Assembly (NCBI GenBank): GCA_051656125.1
Contig: JBOGBH010000052.1
Location: 337,032-401,031 of the forward strand
Origin: CAMREV01 sp051656125
Lineage (GTDB): Bacteria; Bacillota_I; Bacilli_A; Mycoplasmatales; Mycoplasmoidaceae
Direction of reading: 5' to 3'
DNA length: 64,000 bases
The notes under the pieces are model-generated. The model was not told the DNA's origin, searched no databases, and was given only the letters and a program-made list of their open reading frames with translations. Positions 21,283-32,381 of this stretch are shown piece after piece (position 1 is the first letter of the stretch; each line of letters starts with the position of its first letter). Both the position numbers and the translations under genes were made by a program.

Positions 21283-21917
21283 TATGCAAATACCTCCGAT
21301 AATTTATCAAAAGCATTTTCTTGACATATTGTAATATGACTATTAGCAATATCTCTAGTTGAAACTTGATTTCATTTTTTTGAACATACTTTTTGAATAT
21401 TTCTACAAGATAAGTTGAAATTCTCATTCTTATCATCGTTTAATATAAATAATATTTTTTTATTATTAATTTCTAATTTTTTTAATAAAGTATCAATTTT
21501 ATTAGTTGATGGAGTTTTCATATCAATGTCATTTACCATTAAATAAATTTGATTTTCTTTAAGTTTAAATGTAATTGCTGATCTAATAGCTAATTTTCTA
21601 ACTTTTTTATTTAATTTTATATCATAGTTTCTATTTGGTTTTGGACCGAATACAACTCCACCACCAACTCATTGTGGAGATCTTGTTGAACCTTGTCTAG
21701 CTTTTCCTGTATGCTTTTGTCTTCATGGTTTTCTACCACCACCTCTAACTTCAGCTTTTGTTTTAGTTGAGTGAGTACCTTGTCTCTCACCAGCATTTTC
21801 AGATAGTATAGAATCAAAAATTGCTTGCTTACTAGGTTTAGATTCAATTAAACTAGTATTTTTTAAATCAATTTTTTTTATGTTACCAGCTAAATCTACT
21901 AAATTTACTTTTTCCAT
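21282..21917 (-). CDS. rplD: 50S ribosomal protein L4
   Basis: L4 (211 residues), which lines the exit tunnel and in some bacteria represses its own operon. The motif ERQGTHSTKTKAEVRGGGRKPWKQKHTG is diagnostic, with TGA for the Trp. It ends DKLSEVFA, overlapping the rplW start. The 76-residue frame in the same place is a shadow. Confidence 0.96.
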
Positions 21918-21941
21918 TTGTATAACCTTTCTTCTTATTTA

Positions 21942-22646
21942 CTATGCTGCTGCATCAATATTTTGATTTTCAACTTTATTGTTCTTAACAATATTGCTTA
22001 TTTTTTTGAAATTCTTTACTCTATTTGTAGTTTTAATAACAACTAAAGAATTTTTTGGACCAGGAACTGATCCTTTGATTAAAATTAAATTTTTTGATAG
22101 ATCGATATCAACTATTGGTAAGTTATGAATTGTAACCAATTCTTGTCCGTAATGTCCAGACATTTTTTTACCCTTCATAACTCTTTGACCTTGGCTACCA
22201 CCCCTACCAAAAGATATTGAACCTTGGTATCTATGAGGGTAACCAGCACCATGAGATTTAGGACCGCATTTAAAGTTTCATCTTTTAATTGCTCCTGTAA
22301 AACCATGACCTTTTGAAATAGCTTGTACATCTACATGATCACCAATTTTAAATGTGTCAACTTTAATTAAATCACCGACATTGTATCCATCAACATTTCT
22401 AAATTCTTTAATATGTTTTTTTGGATCACAATTTGCCTTTTTGAAAATACCTAATTCACTTTTGCTTATATTTTTTTCACTACAGCTTAAGAAGCCAACT
22501 TTAGTAGAAACATATTTATGTTTTTCTAAATTCTTTGTTTCAAGAACAAAATTTGGTTCAGAATGTATAACTGTAACAGGAATCATTTTTCCATCTTCTA
22601 GAAAAGAAGATATCATTCCAATCTTTTTACCTAATATCATTTTCAT
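21942..22646 (-). CDS. rplC: 50S ribosomal protein L3
   Basis: L3 (234 residues), which reaches the peptidyl-transferase centre. It starts MKMILGKKIGMISSF; the signature GFTGAIKRWNF crosses a TGA(Trp), and GRGGSQGQRVMKGKKMSGHYG follows. It lies between rpsJ and rplD. Confidence 0.97.
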
Positions 22647-22661
22647 ATTCTTCTCCTAATC

Positions 22662-22964
22662 TTATAAAGAAATCTTAATTTCTACACCAGTAGCTAGTGA
22701 AAGTGTTTTAAGTTTTTGAATTGACTCACCAGATGTATTAGTTATTATTAATAATCTTTTGTGAGTTCTTCTTTCAAATTGTTCCATTGATGGCTTATTT
22801 ACATGGGGAGATCTACATATAGTAAATATTTCCTTTTTTGTTGGTAAAGGTATTGGACCCTTAACATTTGCTCCTGTATCTTTTACAGTTTTAATTATTT
22901 TTTTAATTGATGAATCTAATAATCTGTGATCATAAGAAAATAATTTTATTTTCAGTTCATTCAT
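22662..22964 (-). CDS. rpsJ: 30S ribosomal protein S10
   Basis: S10 (100 residues), first gene of the operon; it also pairs with NusB in antitermination. Seen motifs: KLFSYDHRLLDSSIKKII, VKGPIPLPTKKEIFTICRSPHVNKPSMEQFERRTHKRL. A 115-bp gap separates it from scpB and should contain the operon promoter. Confidence 0.97.
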   Translation of the reverse strand: MNELKIKLFSYDHRLLDSSIKKIIKTVKDTGANVKGPIPLPTKKEIFTICRSPHVNKPSMEQFERRTHKRLLIITNTSGESIQKLKTLSLATGVEIKISL

Positions 22965-23045
22965 TTTAAAAACTCCTTTTTTTCATATATAAATTTTGTT
23001 AACAACTTGTATCGGTGTATCATAAAAATAAAATTACACTTTGTA

Positions 23046-23051
23046 ATTATA
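23046..23051 (-). promoter_or_regulatory. Candidate -10 box for the S10 operon
   Basis: TATAAT on the minus strand, about 82 bp upstream of rpsJ and inside the only sizeable spacer ahead of the operon. No convincing -35 is visible, which is common in mollicutes. The leader would be about 75 nt; I see no clear stable hairpin for L4 autoregulation. Confidence 0.35.
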
Positions 23052-23079
23052 CTATTAAAATTAAAAAATACAAAGAAAA

Positions 23080-23640
23080 TTATTCTTCTCTATTTGAATC
23101 GAAAAAGTCAAAGTCTTCTTCATCATCAAATGAAGAAGTTTTTATCTCAGGAAGTTCAGATAAATTTTTTATTCCAAAGACATCATAAAATTTTTCTGAT
23201 ACTTTGTATAGGAAGGGTTTGCCTTGTGAATCTGCTCTACCAATTTCTTCAATTAAGCCCAATTCTAAAAGTTTCATAATTTGTTGTGTTGGATCTATTT
23301 TTTTAATATCATGTATTTTAGTTCTAGTACATGGAGAGTTATAAGCAATAATTGCTAAAGTTTCTATTAATGAAGAATTTAAAGGATTTTTTACAATATG
23401 ATTTTGTTCAGGAAATAATTTATCATGAACATTGCTTTTAGTAACTAGTAAGTATTTTTTACCAAATTTTTTAATTTCTAAACCTCTATCTTCATGTTCA
23501 AAACTTGAAATAAGTTCACTCATTTCATTTTCGAAAACACTTTCCTCAACATTTATAATTTCTAGTAACTCAGCTTGTTCTATTCCCTTTTTTCCTCGAA
23601 TAAAAAGAATAGCTTCTATCAATGGCTTAATATTTTTCAT
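23080..23640 (-). CDS. scpB: Segregation and condensation protein ScpB
   Basis: A winged-helix partner of the SMC-ScpA condensin complex (186 residues). The start KPLIEAILFIRGKKGIEQAEL and the motif LIETLAIIAYNSPCTRTKI ... GKPFLYKVSEKFYDVFG are typical. The C-terminal ~25 residues are acidic. It lies 1 bp from scpA, its usual partner; smc is not in this window. Confidence 0.93.
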   Translation of the reverse strand: MKNIKPLIEAILFIRGKKGIEQAELLEIINVEESVFENEMSELISSFEHEDRGLEIKKFGKKYLLVTKSNVHDKLFPEQNHIVKNPLNSSLIETLAIIAYNSPCTRTKIHDIKKIDPTQQIMKLLELGLIEEIGRADSQGKPFLYKVSEKFYDVFGIKNLSELPEIKTSSFDDEEDFDFFDSNREE

Positions 23641-23641
23641 T

Positions 23642-24424
23642 TTATAATCCTAAATCTATTTTTTTAATAATGATATCAACATCGTTATTTATTTCTTGCT
23701 CTAAAACAATATTACCATTTCTAACCAATACAAGTAATGCTACAAATGTAACAGCTAAATATTGTTTAGATATTTTAGAACTTGGAAAAGATGAAAGTAA
23801 TTCAAATAAAGAAATATTATTTGAATTTAATTTCTTTAAAAAGTTTGTTATTTCATTAGTTACATCTTCAATTGATAATTCTGAAATATCAATATTAATT
23901 ATATCATTCTCATTTTTCTGTAACTTTTTAAATATATTCCTCATTGATTTTAATAAAACATTAGGAGAAATACTTTCAGGCATTTCCTCTTGAACAATAT
24001 CATCTAATTGAAAAAAATCTACTTCTTTAGTATGCATTTTTTCTCTTTCAGCCATTCTATTAAAAAGATTTGGAACTAATTCTCTAAATTGTTTTTGTAA
24101 TAAAATTCTTTGAATAAACTTATCATCTTCCATTTCATTTTCTAATTTTTCTTGACTTGTTGTTATTCCTAAAATTTTCTTTGATTTCAACTCGAAAAAA
24201 TAAGTAATCATAGAAAGATACTCTGTAATATCATCTATTTTCATATCATGAAGGTGTTTTTGAACATAGTTAACATATGAAACTGAAACATAAAGTAAGT
24301 CAATGTTTAATATGTCAAACTTTCTTTCTTTAATTAAACTAAAAAGAAGATCAACTGGACCGTTGAAATCTCCAATAGTTAATGATAAATTATCAAAATT
24401 ACTTAAATTTTTAAAGTCGGACAT
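23642..24424 (-). CDS. scpA: Segregation and condensation protein ScpA
   Basis: The kleisin subunit that bridges the SMC heads (260 residues). Conserved segments are GDFNGPVDLLFSLIKERKFDILNIDL near the N-terminus, YLSMITYFFELKSKKIL, and the C-terminal winged-helix TFVALLVLVRNGNIVLEQE. It lies between plsC and scpB with a 1-bp overlap with plsC, so the three are likely co-transcribed. Confidence 0.94.
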   Translation of the reverse strand: MSDFKNLSNFDNLSLTIGDFNGPVDLLFSLIKERKFDILNIDLLYVSVSYVNYVQKHLHDMKIDDITEYLSMITYFFELKSKKILGITTSQEKLENEMEDDKFIQRILLQKQFRELVPNLFNRMAEREKMHTKEVDFFQLDDIVQEEMPESISPNVLLKSMRNIFKKLQKNENDIINIDISELSIEDVTNEITNFLKKLNSNNISLFELLSSFPSSKISKQYLAVTFVALLVLVRNGNIVLEQEINNDVDIIIKKIDLGL

Positions 24425-25212
24425 TAATTGGCCTTTTCTTCTCTTCTTTTTTTAAGAATCAAATATTCTTTTTCAATGTTTTCTCTAATTCTTTCTGCTA
24501 GAATCTCTTTATTTTTTCCAGCATATTCAGAATGTTTTATTGGTTTTAAAAAAGAAACATCCACTTCCTTGTAACGATATCTTCTTTTTTCATCTTTTGA
24601 CATAACACCTAGTGTGCCATATACAGCAACAGGAACTATGGTAGTTAAATTATTAATTGCAGGAGCCAAACCAGCACTTTTAATTTCCCCAATAACTCCT
24701 TCTTCTTCAATTCTTTGACCTTCCAAAAAAACAACCATTGAGTCTTTTTTTATTATTTCTTCTTCCTTTGATAAAACTTTTATTATTTCTCTTGGATTTT
24801 TTCTATCCAAAAATAAACAATCAATTAATACTGCTGCTCCATAAGCTAACTTGTTTTCAGACATTTCTTTTTTGGCAACAAAACGATAGTAAGGATAACC
24901 TTCATGCTCATATAAAAGTTTTATAAAAATAAGAGGATCAATATTAGATTTGTGGTTTGGAACATACATCACTGGTCTTTTAGGAACATTTTCAAATCCA
25001 GTAACATTTATTTTTACATTGAATAAAAATAAAGCTTTTTTAACTACTTTGTAAGTCCTAAGAAATCTTTCATCAATTGGATAAAAATCTGGATTATTCT
25101 CATAATCTTTTGCTTTTCTATTACAGATTTGTATTGAAATTCATAAAGATGAAATTACATATGGAAAAGCTAGTCAGTGTCCTACATTTCTAAAAAAAAG
25201 TTTTAAATTCAT
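24424..25212 (-). CDS. plsC: 1-acyl-sn-glycerol-3-phosphate acyltransferase
   Basis: Acylates lysophosphatidate at the membrane to give phosphatidic acid. The frame is 262 residues from ATG 25212, crossing two TGA(Trp) codons. The catalytic NHxxxxD motif appears as PNHKSNIDPL, and the second motif as VVFLEGQRIEEEG. A hydrophobic stretch near residues 10-30 may anchor it in the membrane. It precedes scpA in the same direction. Confidence 0.9.
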
Positions 25213-25266
25213 TTTAAATAAAATTCCTTATTAAAGTACATATGTAAATTATAATAAATTTTTTAA

Positions 25267-25989
25267 TTAATAATACACATTATATAAATAAAGTCCACAA
25301 GGATTTGCTTTATGAATTGATGAACCTTTTAATGGATTTAAAAGTAAATTTTTTATTGAATTAATATCTTTTTTACCTTCCAAAACTAACAAAGAATAAC
25401 TAACAATCATTCTTACCATATATCTTAAAAAACCATCTCCATTTATTTTTATTTTTACTTTGTCACTATTTTTTGTAACTTTGATTCAATATATTTCTCT
25501 TGTAGTATTTTTTAGTATTGAGGTGCTAAAAGATAAGAAATCGTGTTTACCTAAAAAAGTATTAAGTATTTCTTGAAGTTTATCCAAATCTATTTCTTTA
25601 TTGTATTGTAATTCTTTACTGCACATAAATGGATTTTTTTTGGACGTATTGATTACATATAAGTATGTTTTATTCTTAATTGAATATCTTGAATGAAAGT
25701 CTTCATCTACTAATTTAATTTTCTTTATATATAAATCTTCATTTATAGATTTATTTAATATAAAAACTAATTTTTCTGTATCAATTTTCATATTTGAATC
25801 AAAATGAAAGTATTGATTCAAAGCATGAACACCCTTGTCAGTTCTTCCGCTACAATGAATTGATATTTTTTCCTTGAATATTTTTGATAAAATTTTTTCT
25901 AAATGATCTTGGATTGTTATTTCGTGTTTTTGTTTAGATCAACCATAGTAGTTTGATCCATCATATGATATGTTTACTAAATATCTCAT
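25267..25989 (-). CDS. truA: tRNA pseudouridine(38-40) synthase
   Basis: Isomerises uridines 38-40 in the anticodon stem. The protein is 240 residues. It starts MRYLVNISYDGSNYYGW (Trp as TGA) and has the catalytic Asp in CSGRTDKGVHALNQ. The C-terminal FLRYMVRMIV segment is also family-typical. The start overlaps the ecfT stop (TAATG); truA following ecfT is a conserved arrangement in Firmicutes and mycoplasmas. Confidence 0.94.
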
Positions 25990-27167
25990 TAGCTTTGAAT
26001 CATTAAAGCATCTAGTATCCCAAATGGGGTTATTAGAATGGGATTACCTTTGATGAATATTAATGTAATTACAAAACCAAAATAAATCAATACCAAACCA
26101 AAGAAAATTATATCTAGATACTTAATTGAAAATATTCTATATCTAGTTCTGATACTTCTTGGATCGTAAGCTCTTGCTTCCATAGCATTTGATAATTCAT
26201 CTGCCTTTCTAAAAGCAATAGAGAATAAAGGAACTACTAATGAAGCTAAAGATTTCATTTTATCAAAACCATTTCCATTTCTAAAATCTACGCCTCTAGA
26301 TGCCTGAGCATTTAGAACTCTATTTGCTTCGTCTAATAGTGAAGGGATAAATCTTATTGATAAAGAGATAGTCATTGATCATTCACTTATAGGAGCCTTT
26401 AAGTATCTTAAAGGACTTAATATATCTTCAATTGCATATGTCATCTCAATAGATGAAGTTGTCGAAGTAAGAATTGTTATTACTAAAATCATTGCAAATA
26501 TTTTTAATGTAACATATGCCATTAAACCTAAAGAAAATGATGAAATTGCATATCACTCAGTTGAATATGAAAACATATAAAGCTGTCCTGATTCAATAGC
26601 AAATTCATTTATTATTGTTTTACCATTTGATCCAATAATTCCATTTAGTAATCTTTCTATATCATTAACATTCGCAGAATTTATATCTATGACATAAAAA
26701 CCATTACCAGAAATATTTAGTGATGCTCCGGTTCCAGCAAGAATCTCATTTATTTGAGACACAAGATTAGTTTCTATTGTTCCACCCCAAATATCTCCAT
26801 GACCAAATCATTTTCCATCTAAAAAAACTATGTTTGGATTATTTTCATTTAATCAAAAAGGATTTTTAAAAATAGCGAATGAACTATTAAAATTGAAAAT
26901 AGTTCCTGGTGTTTTATAACTAACCCAATTAATCAATGTCAAAAGTAGAGCCATAAATAAAATAGAAACAAAAATTTTTCATAATCTTCTAACTGGTAAT
27001 TTAGCAGCAAAATATATTCCAAATATTATACTTATAAGTATTAATTGAAATAAAAAACCATAAGGAACAAAAATTAATATTATAAAAAATATTACTGAAA
27101 TCATTTTTATAGATGGGTTAATTTTATGGATAATTGAATCTTTATAAATATAACTATCTTGTATCAT
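25989..27167 (-). CDS. ecfT: ECF transporter transmembrane component EcfT with extra extracellular segment
   Basis: The membrane scaffold of an energy-coupling factor vitamin/metal transporter, which couples two ATPases to interchangeable S-components. The two family motifs are seen as AQASRG and AMEARAY, on the cytoplasmic coupling helices. Hydrophobic helices lie near residues 23-55, 63-82, 208-235 and 325-345. The protein is 392 residues against about 265 normally. The excess is a hydrophilic, Asn/Gly-rich segment at about 83-205 between early helices, probably outside the cell. TGA Trp codons are numerous. It overlaps the second ATPase by 1 bp and truA by 1 bp. Confidence 0.9.
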
Positions 27168-28285
27168 TAAATTTTCCTTTCAATTACTTGAATTATACAA
27201 CTTATTAAGTCTTTATCATTAGTAGGTTTTAATTCATATAGCTTCTTAAATTTAGTATTTTTCTTTACTAATTCATCTATGAATTCTATCACTTTAGGCT
27301 TTTCCATTTTTGTTTTAGAATATAGTATTGGGTTAGTGAAAACTTCATATGGTTCGCCCGTTAAGAGAATTTTTCCCTTTTCCATTACAGTAACTGTGTC
27401 ACCATTTAAAAGAACTTGATCCATTGAGTGAGTAATAACAAAAAGTGTTTTACCTTGCTTCTTTAAATTAGAAATTATTTCCATTGTTTCATGTTCACCA
27501 GAAGGATCTAATCCTGCAGTAGGTTCATCAAAAACTAAAATTTCAGGATCAATTGACAATATACCAGCAATTGCAACCCTTCTCTTTTGACCGCCAGATA
27601 ATCCAAATGGATTTCTTTCTAAGAATGAGTCATCTAATCCCATTTTGTTTAAATATTTTTTACCAATTTCTCTTTGAATTTCATCTATAGATTTTTCTTT
27701 TAAAAAATGAGTAAATTTAAAAGTGAAATTATTTATTCTTAATTTTAAATTAACATGGTCATTTTTAAAATTTCATTTTAATATTTTATAATTTTTTAAA
27801 AATGTTTCTTTATCAACATTTTCTTTAAATTTTTTAGAAAATGACAATAGTACAGTGTCAATATTTTCTTTAATCATTCCCTTGATATGTTTTAAATTTA
27901 TATCATTATAAAATATTTTTGGAGTCCCTAATGCTTTTGGTCCAAATATAATATCGTTATAAATTGTATCCTTAAATAGTTGGTATTCAGGGTATTGAAA
28001 AACTAAACTAATTTTTCTTCTTAATTCTTTTACTTTTTTTATCTTTTTCTTTTTAGCAAGTATTTCAATATCATCTATTATGATATCCCCGATATTTGAT
28101 TTTAATAAACCATTTAAATGTAAAACTAGTGTAGATTTTCCAGACCCAGAGTCACCAATAATGTAATGGATATTTCCTTGAGAAAAATCAGAAGAAAAAT
28201 TATCAATAGCTTTAATTTCATTAATTGTGTTCTTACCAAAAATTAATGTTAAATTTTTTATTTGAACTATTTTATCATTTGACAT
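27167..28285 (-). CDS. ecfA2: ECF transporter ATPase (second subunit) with insertion
   Basis: ABC ATPase of the ECF module (372 residues). Walker A is GDSGSGKST, the Q-loop FQYPEYQLF, the signature LSGGQKRRVAIAG, and Walker B ILVFDEPTAGLD. About 80 extra residues, basic and Asn/Phe-rich, lie between the Q-loop and the signature. One TGA(Trp) at 27773 falls inside this insertion and splits the gene under the standard code. It overlaps the first ATPase by 19 bp. The A1/A2 naming follows gene order. Confidence 0.9.
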
Positions 28286-29103
28286 ATATTTTTCACCAAT
28301 TCATTTCTATCAAGCGTTCTTTTAATTTTAGAATTTTTATTATTTAAGCCGCAAGCAACTTTTAAAATAAATGGAAAATCTAAAGACATTTTTTGTAATT
28401 CATTTTCATTTGTAAAAATTACTTCTGGTCTTCCTTGAGATACAATTCTTCCATTATTCAAAACAATCACTTTATCAGCATTCACTACTTCTTCCATATC
28501 ATGTGTAATAGAAATAATTGTTTTATCTTTTTTATCTCTTAATAAGATCATAAGTTCTTTTAATTCTTTTTTACCTTTTGGATCAAGCATTGAAGTAGAT
28601 TCATCAAAAATAATAATCGATGGATTGATTGCAAGTATTGAAGCAATTGCAACCCTTTGCTTCTCACCACCTGATAATTTTTGTGATTCCATAGATAGTA
28701 ATTTATCTACTTGAACACTTTTTGCAGCTTGAGTAATTATACTTTTCATTTTTTCTTGTGGTATTCTTCTATTTTCTAAACCAAAAGCAATGTCATCTTC
28801 TGCTGTGATACCAATAAATTGGTTGTCAGGATTTTGAAATACTATACCAATATTACTTCTTATAAAATTAATGTTGGATTGATCAATTAAATTATCTTTA
28901 ACATATAATTCACCTTTTAATGGTTTTAAAAGACCTGTTAATATTTTAGAAATAGTTGATTTTCCAGAACCATTATGACCAATAATACAAACATATTCAT
29001 TTTCTAAAATTGAAAAATTAACATCATTTAAAACCATTAATTCTGGTGTATAACCAAAAGTAATATTTTTAAATTCAACTATAGCTTTTTTCTCTTTATT
29101 CAT
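28267..29103 (-). CDS. ecfA1: ECF transporter ATPase (first subunit)
   Basis: ABC ATPase of the same ECF transporter (278 residues, normal length). Walker A GHNGSGKST, Q-loop VFQNPDNQFIG, signature LSGGEKQRVAIAS, Walker B IIIFDESTSMLD (Ser in place of the usual Pro), and switch His in SITHDMEE. It starts 34 bp after the ileS stop in the same direction. Confidence 0.93.
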   Translation of the reverse strand: MNKEKKAIVEFKNITFGYTPELMVLNDVNFSILENEYVCIIGHNGSGKSTISKILTGLLKPLKGELYVKDNLIDQSNINFIRSNIGIVFQNPDNQFIGITAEDDIAFGLENRRIPQEKMKSIITQAAKSVQVDKLLSMESQKLSGGEKQRVAIASILAINPSIIIFDESTSMLDPKGKKELKELMILLRDKKDKTIISITHDMEEVVNADKVIVLNNGRIVSQGRPEVIFTNENELQKMSLDFPFILKVACGLNNKNSKIKRTLDRNELVKNICQMIK

Positions 29104-29137
29104 ATTATTTTTTGCCTTATTAATAATTAATTATATA

Positions 29138-31828
29138 TTAATTATCTTTATTTATATTTTTTACAATTTCAAAACATCTATTACAAATGTTTTTATTGGG
29201 AACTAATTCACTAAAAAAATTTCAACATCTTTCACATTTTTCATTTTCTGTTTTATCAACAAAAATATCGTCACTTAAATTTGGGTCAATAATTAATTCA
29301 GAAACATTTAAATATTTTTTAACAATTTCAATATCAAATAATAAAGTATTAAAATTCTTAACTTTAACTCTAGCAGCATTATTTTGATTAATAATTTTAT
29401 TCTTTCTTGCTTCTTCTAGTTTTGCAAAAACTTTTTCTTTAAAATCAAAAAATAAATCCCATTTTTTATTATCTATTTTTAAATCAACATTTGGAAATTC
29501 GATTTTTTTAAGTATTCTTTCTAAATGAACACTTTCCTCTTTCTTATCTAAATGAAAATATTCATATGCCTCTTCAGTTGTGTGAGGTATTATTGGTGAT
29601 AGAATTGTTAGAAATGATTTTAATATATGAAATAATACTGTTTGGATAGCTCTTCTTGACATATTATTTTCTTCATCACAATATAATGAATCCTTTATAA
29701 ATTCAAAGTATCATGTCGATAATTCTAGAATCATTTTATTAACAGTTTTAATAATATTCTTAAAGTCATAATCTAAATAATATGAATGAACAAGCTCAAG
29801 CATATTGTTCATTTTATAAATAATTAATTTATCTGCTTCAGAAAAATTAAAAGAAAAGTCTTTTTCAGAAAAGTTATTTAAGTTTCCCAAAATAAATTTA
29901 AAAATTGTATTTCTAATTCTTCTATATATTTCACTTGATTGATCTAAAATATCATTTGATATTCTAACATCATCTGTGTAATCAGTAGAAGCACATCAAA
30001 TTCTAAAAACATCAGCACCATATTTTTTTAATATCTCTTCTGGTTTAATAACATTACCCAAAGATTTTGACATTTTTCTTCCTTGAGAATCAAGTACAAA
30101 ACCATGCGATAAAAGTTCTTTATATGGAGCACAATTTTTATAAGCAACACTTGTAGTAAGTGAAGAGTTAAATCAACCTCTAAATTGATCTTTACCTTCA
30201 AAGTATAAGTCAGCTGGAAATTTTAAATTACCAATAATCGTATGAGAAGTTCCTGAATCAAATCAAACATCCATGATGTCTTTTTCCTTATAACATTTCT
30301 TGTTTTTATATTTTGCAGTTAAAAAATATTCAACATCTTTTGAGTATCAAGAATCAGTACCTTCTAATTCAAATATTTTTAAAATATTTGACTGTAATTC
30401 TATATCCGTTATTGGTTGCTTTTTTTCATCATAAATAATGGGAATTGGAACACCTCAATATCTTTGTCTACTAATACATCACTCTTGTCTATTTTCAATC
30501 ATTTCTTTAATTTTTTGAATGATTAATGGTCCTTGTTTCGAAGAAACTTTATTTAAAGATTCCACTAAATTATTTTTAATTTTAGAAAGATTGACAAATC
30601 ACTGATCAGTAGCTCTATAAATGACTGGTTTCTTTGTTCTTCAGTCATGTGCAGCAGAGTGGGTAATTTTCTTATATTGGATTAATGAATTACTTTGTTT
30701 TAATCTATCAATAATTATTGGATTAGTGTCAATATAAAATTTGCCTACTAATTCTTCATCATTACATTCGTTTGTAAACTTGCCCAAAGAATCAATTGGA
30801 CAATAAACATTTATTCCATATTTCTTACAAGCTAAATAATCATCATTACCAAAACCAGGTGCATTATGTACTAATCCAGTGTTATCAGATAAAACATATT
30901 TTGCTAAAATTATTTTGTTAATTTTTTGTGGATAAAGGCAATGATAATATTCATCATTTTCTAAATCTTTACCTTTAAATTCTTTTAAAACTTTTTCAAA
31001 TTTAATTTCTAACTTATCTAATAATTCTTCAAACTTTTCTTTAATTAAAATAATATTTCCAATATCTGATTTAACTTTTACATATTCAAAATCTGGATGA
31101 ATTGCAATAGCTAAATTTGAAGGAATAGTTCATGGCGTTGTAGTTCAAATAAGTAATTTATCATCCTTATCTAAAATTTTTGAATTATGAATTTTAAAAG
31201 TAAAATAAATACTATCAGATTGAACATCAGCATACTCAACTTCTGCTTCAGCCAAAGCTGTTTGACTAGATCATGATCAGTAAATCGGTTTTAAATCTTT
31301 GTAAATTAATCCATCATTCAACATCTTAAAAAATATTTTTATTTGATCTACTTCAAATTGTTTATCAAATGTTCTATAAATTTTGTCAAATTTAGTAAGA
31401 AGTCCCAAAGATAAAAATTGTGATTTTTGTTTTTCAATTCATGAAGTAGCAAATTCTTTACATTTAATTCTTTTTTCAAAAACTGATAGGTCATTTATTT
31501 TATCTTTTTTTTGCAGTGCAATTTCAATAGGCATACCATGAGTGTCTCAACCACCAATATAAGGAGAATAAAAACCTGTTCCACTTTTATAACGAATAAT
31601 AAAATCTTTTAATATTTTGTTTAAACCATGACCAATATGAATGTCACCATTTGCATATGGTGGCCCATCATGTAAAATGAAAACTTCATTATTTCTATTT
31701 TTATCATTAATTAATTTTTCTAAGTCTAAATTGAATCATTTTTTTTGAAAAATAGGTTCTTTTATATTAAGATTAGCTTTCATTTCAAAACTAGTTGAAG
31801 GCATTCTTAATGTAGTTTTATAATTCAT
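29138..31828 (-). CDS. ileS: Isoleucine--tRNA ligase
   Basis: Class I aminoacyl-tRNA synthetase, 896 residues, reconstructed across many TGA(Trp) codons; the longest fragment free of TGA is only 146 residues. It starts MNYKTTLRMPSTSFEMKANL. The HIGH region is DGPPYANGDIHIGH and the KMSKS loop is GRKMSKSLGNVI. The C-terminal zinc finger is present as two Cys pairs (CERCW and CNRC). It is separated from the upstream divergent gene by 88 bp. The ECF transporter genes follow it. Confidence 0.95.
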
Positions 31829-31900
31829 TTATTTCAACCTTTTTTAAGCATTTTTATTAATTATAAACCTTATTTATTAAAAAAAATATGTATGTTGAAT

Positions 31901-31906
31901 TATAAT
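31901..31906 (+). promoter_or_regulatory. Candidate -10 box of the 2-TM protein gene
   Basis: TATAAT ends 10 bp before the ATG at 31917, so the transcript would have almost no leader. No ribosome site is visible before this ATG, consistent with a near-leaderless mRNA. Confidence 0.4.
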
Positions 31907-31916
31907 TAATATTGAT

Positions 31917-32363
31917 ATGGAAACAAGAAAAGTAATTTATAATTTTATTTTAGATTCCACAGAATACCAAAAATATAAGGATAGAAGAAGATTGGTTTCT
32001 ATTTCATCTTCAATTATATTCTTAATTGGTTGCATAATGTTTTTTTTCATGATGCATTCAACATGAAATAGTGATGATTTTCTAATTGCTGGAATTTTAA
32101 TCATTGTTGGTGATATTCTATACATCCTTATTTCGATACAAATTTTTTTAAATTTATTAAAAAAGAATATTTATAAACAAATAAATGATGACATTGATAA
32201 ATGAATAAAAGAAGAGAAACCTGATATCAAAATTTCTGATGAAAAATTAAGAGAATTTAAAATTAATTCAAAAATTAAAAATTATAATTATAGAAAAACT
32301 TATTTGTCACTAATATCTGATGATATTAGCGATAAAATAAAAGAATTAATGAATACCTTATAG
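31917..32363 (+). CDS. Small two-helix membrane protein, unknown function
   Basis: A 148-residue protein I do not recognise. It has two hydrophobic helices (about 29-46 and 55-80) joined by a short loop (MHSTWNSDD), with both long charged ends probably cytoplasmic. The C-terminal half is Lys/Asp/Ile-rich. Two TGA codons are read as Trp. It is divergent from ileS and tail-to-tail with manB, overlapping it by 6 bp; the overlap region forms a palindromic terminator. Confidence 0.75.
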
Positions 32364-32381
32364 GTTTTTCATTAATTCTTT
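32340..32381. terminator. Bidirectional terminator shared by convergent genes
   Basis: A perfect 14-bp inverted repeat (AAAGAATTAATGAA and its complement) around a 14-nt loop that holds both stop codons. It lies inside the coding ends of the 2-TM gene (+) and manB (-). As a result both proteins end with the same KELM motif. Confidence 0.85.

Noticed and set aside
23038..23076. Inverted repeat CTTTGTA / TACAAAG in the spacer between scpB and rpsJ.
   Set aside because: Only 7 bp with a 25-nt loop and no T-run; too weak for a terminator.
29104..29137. AT-rich inverted repeat between ileS and ecfA1 as a possible terminator.
   Set aside because: The stem is short and purely A/T, so it is expected by chance at this base composition.
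31937..32125. A 62-residue minus-strand frame between ileS and manB.
   Set aside because: The plus-strand frame 31917-32363 is longer, has a promoter-like -10 and two clear membrane helices; the minus frame is its antisense shadow.
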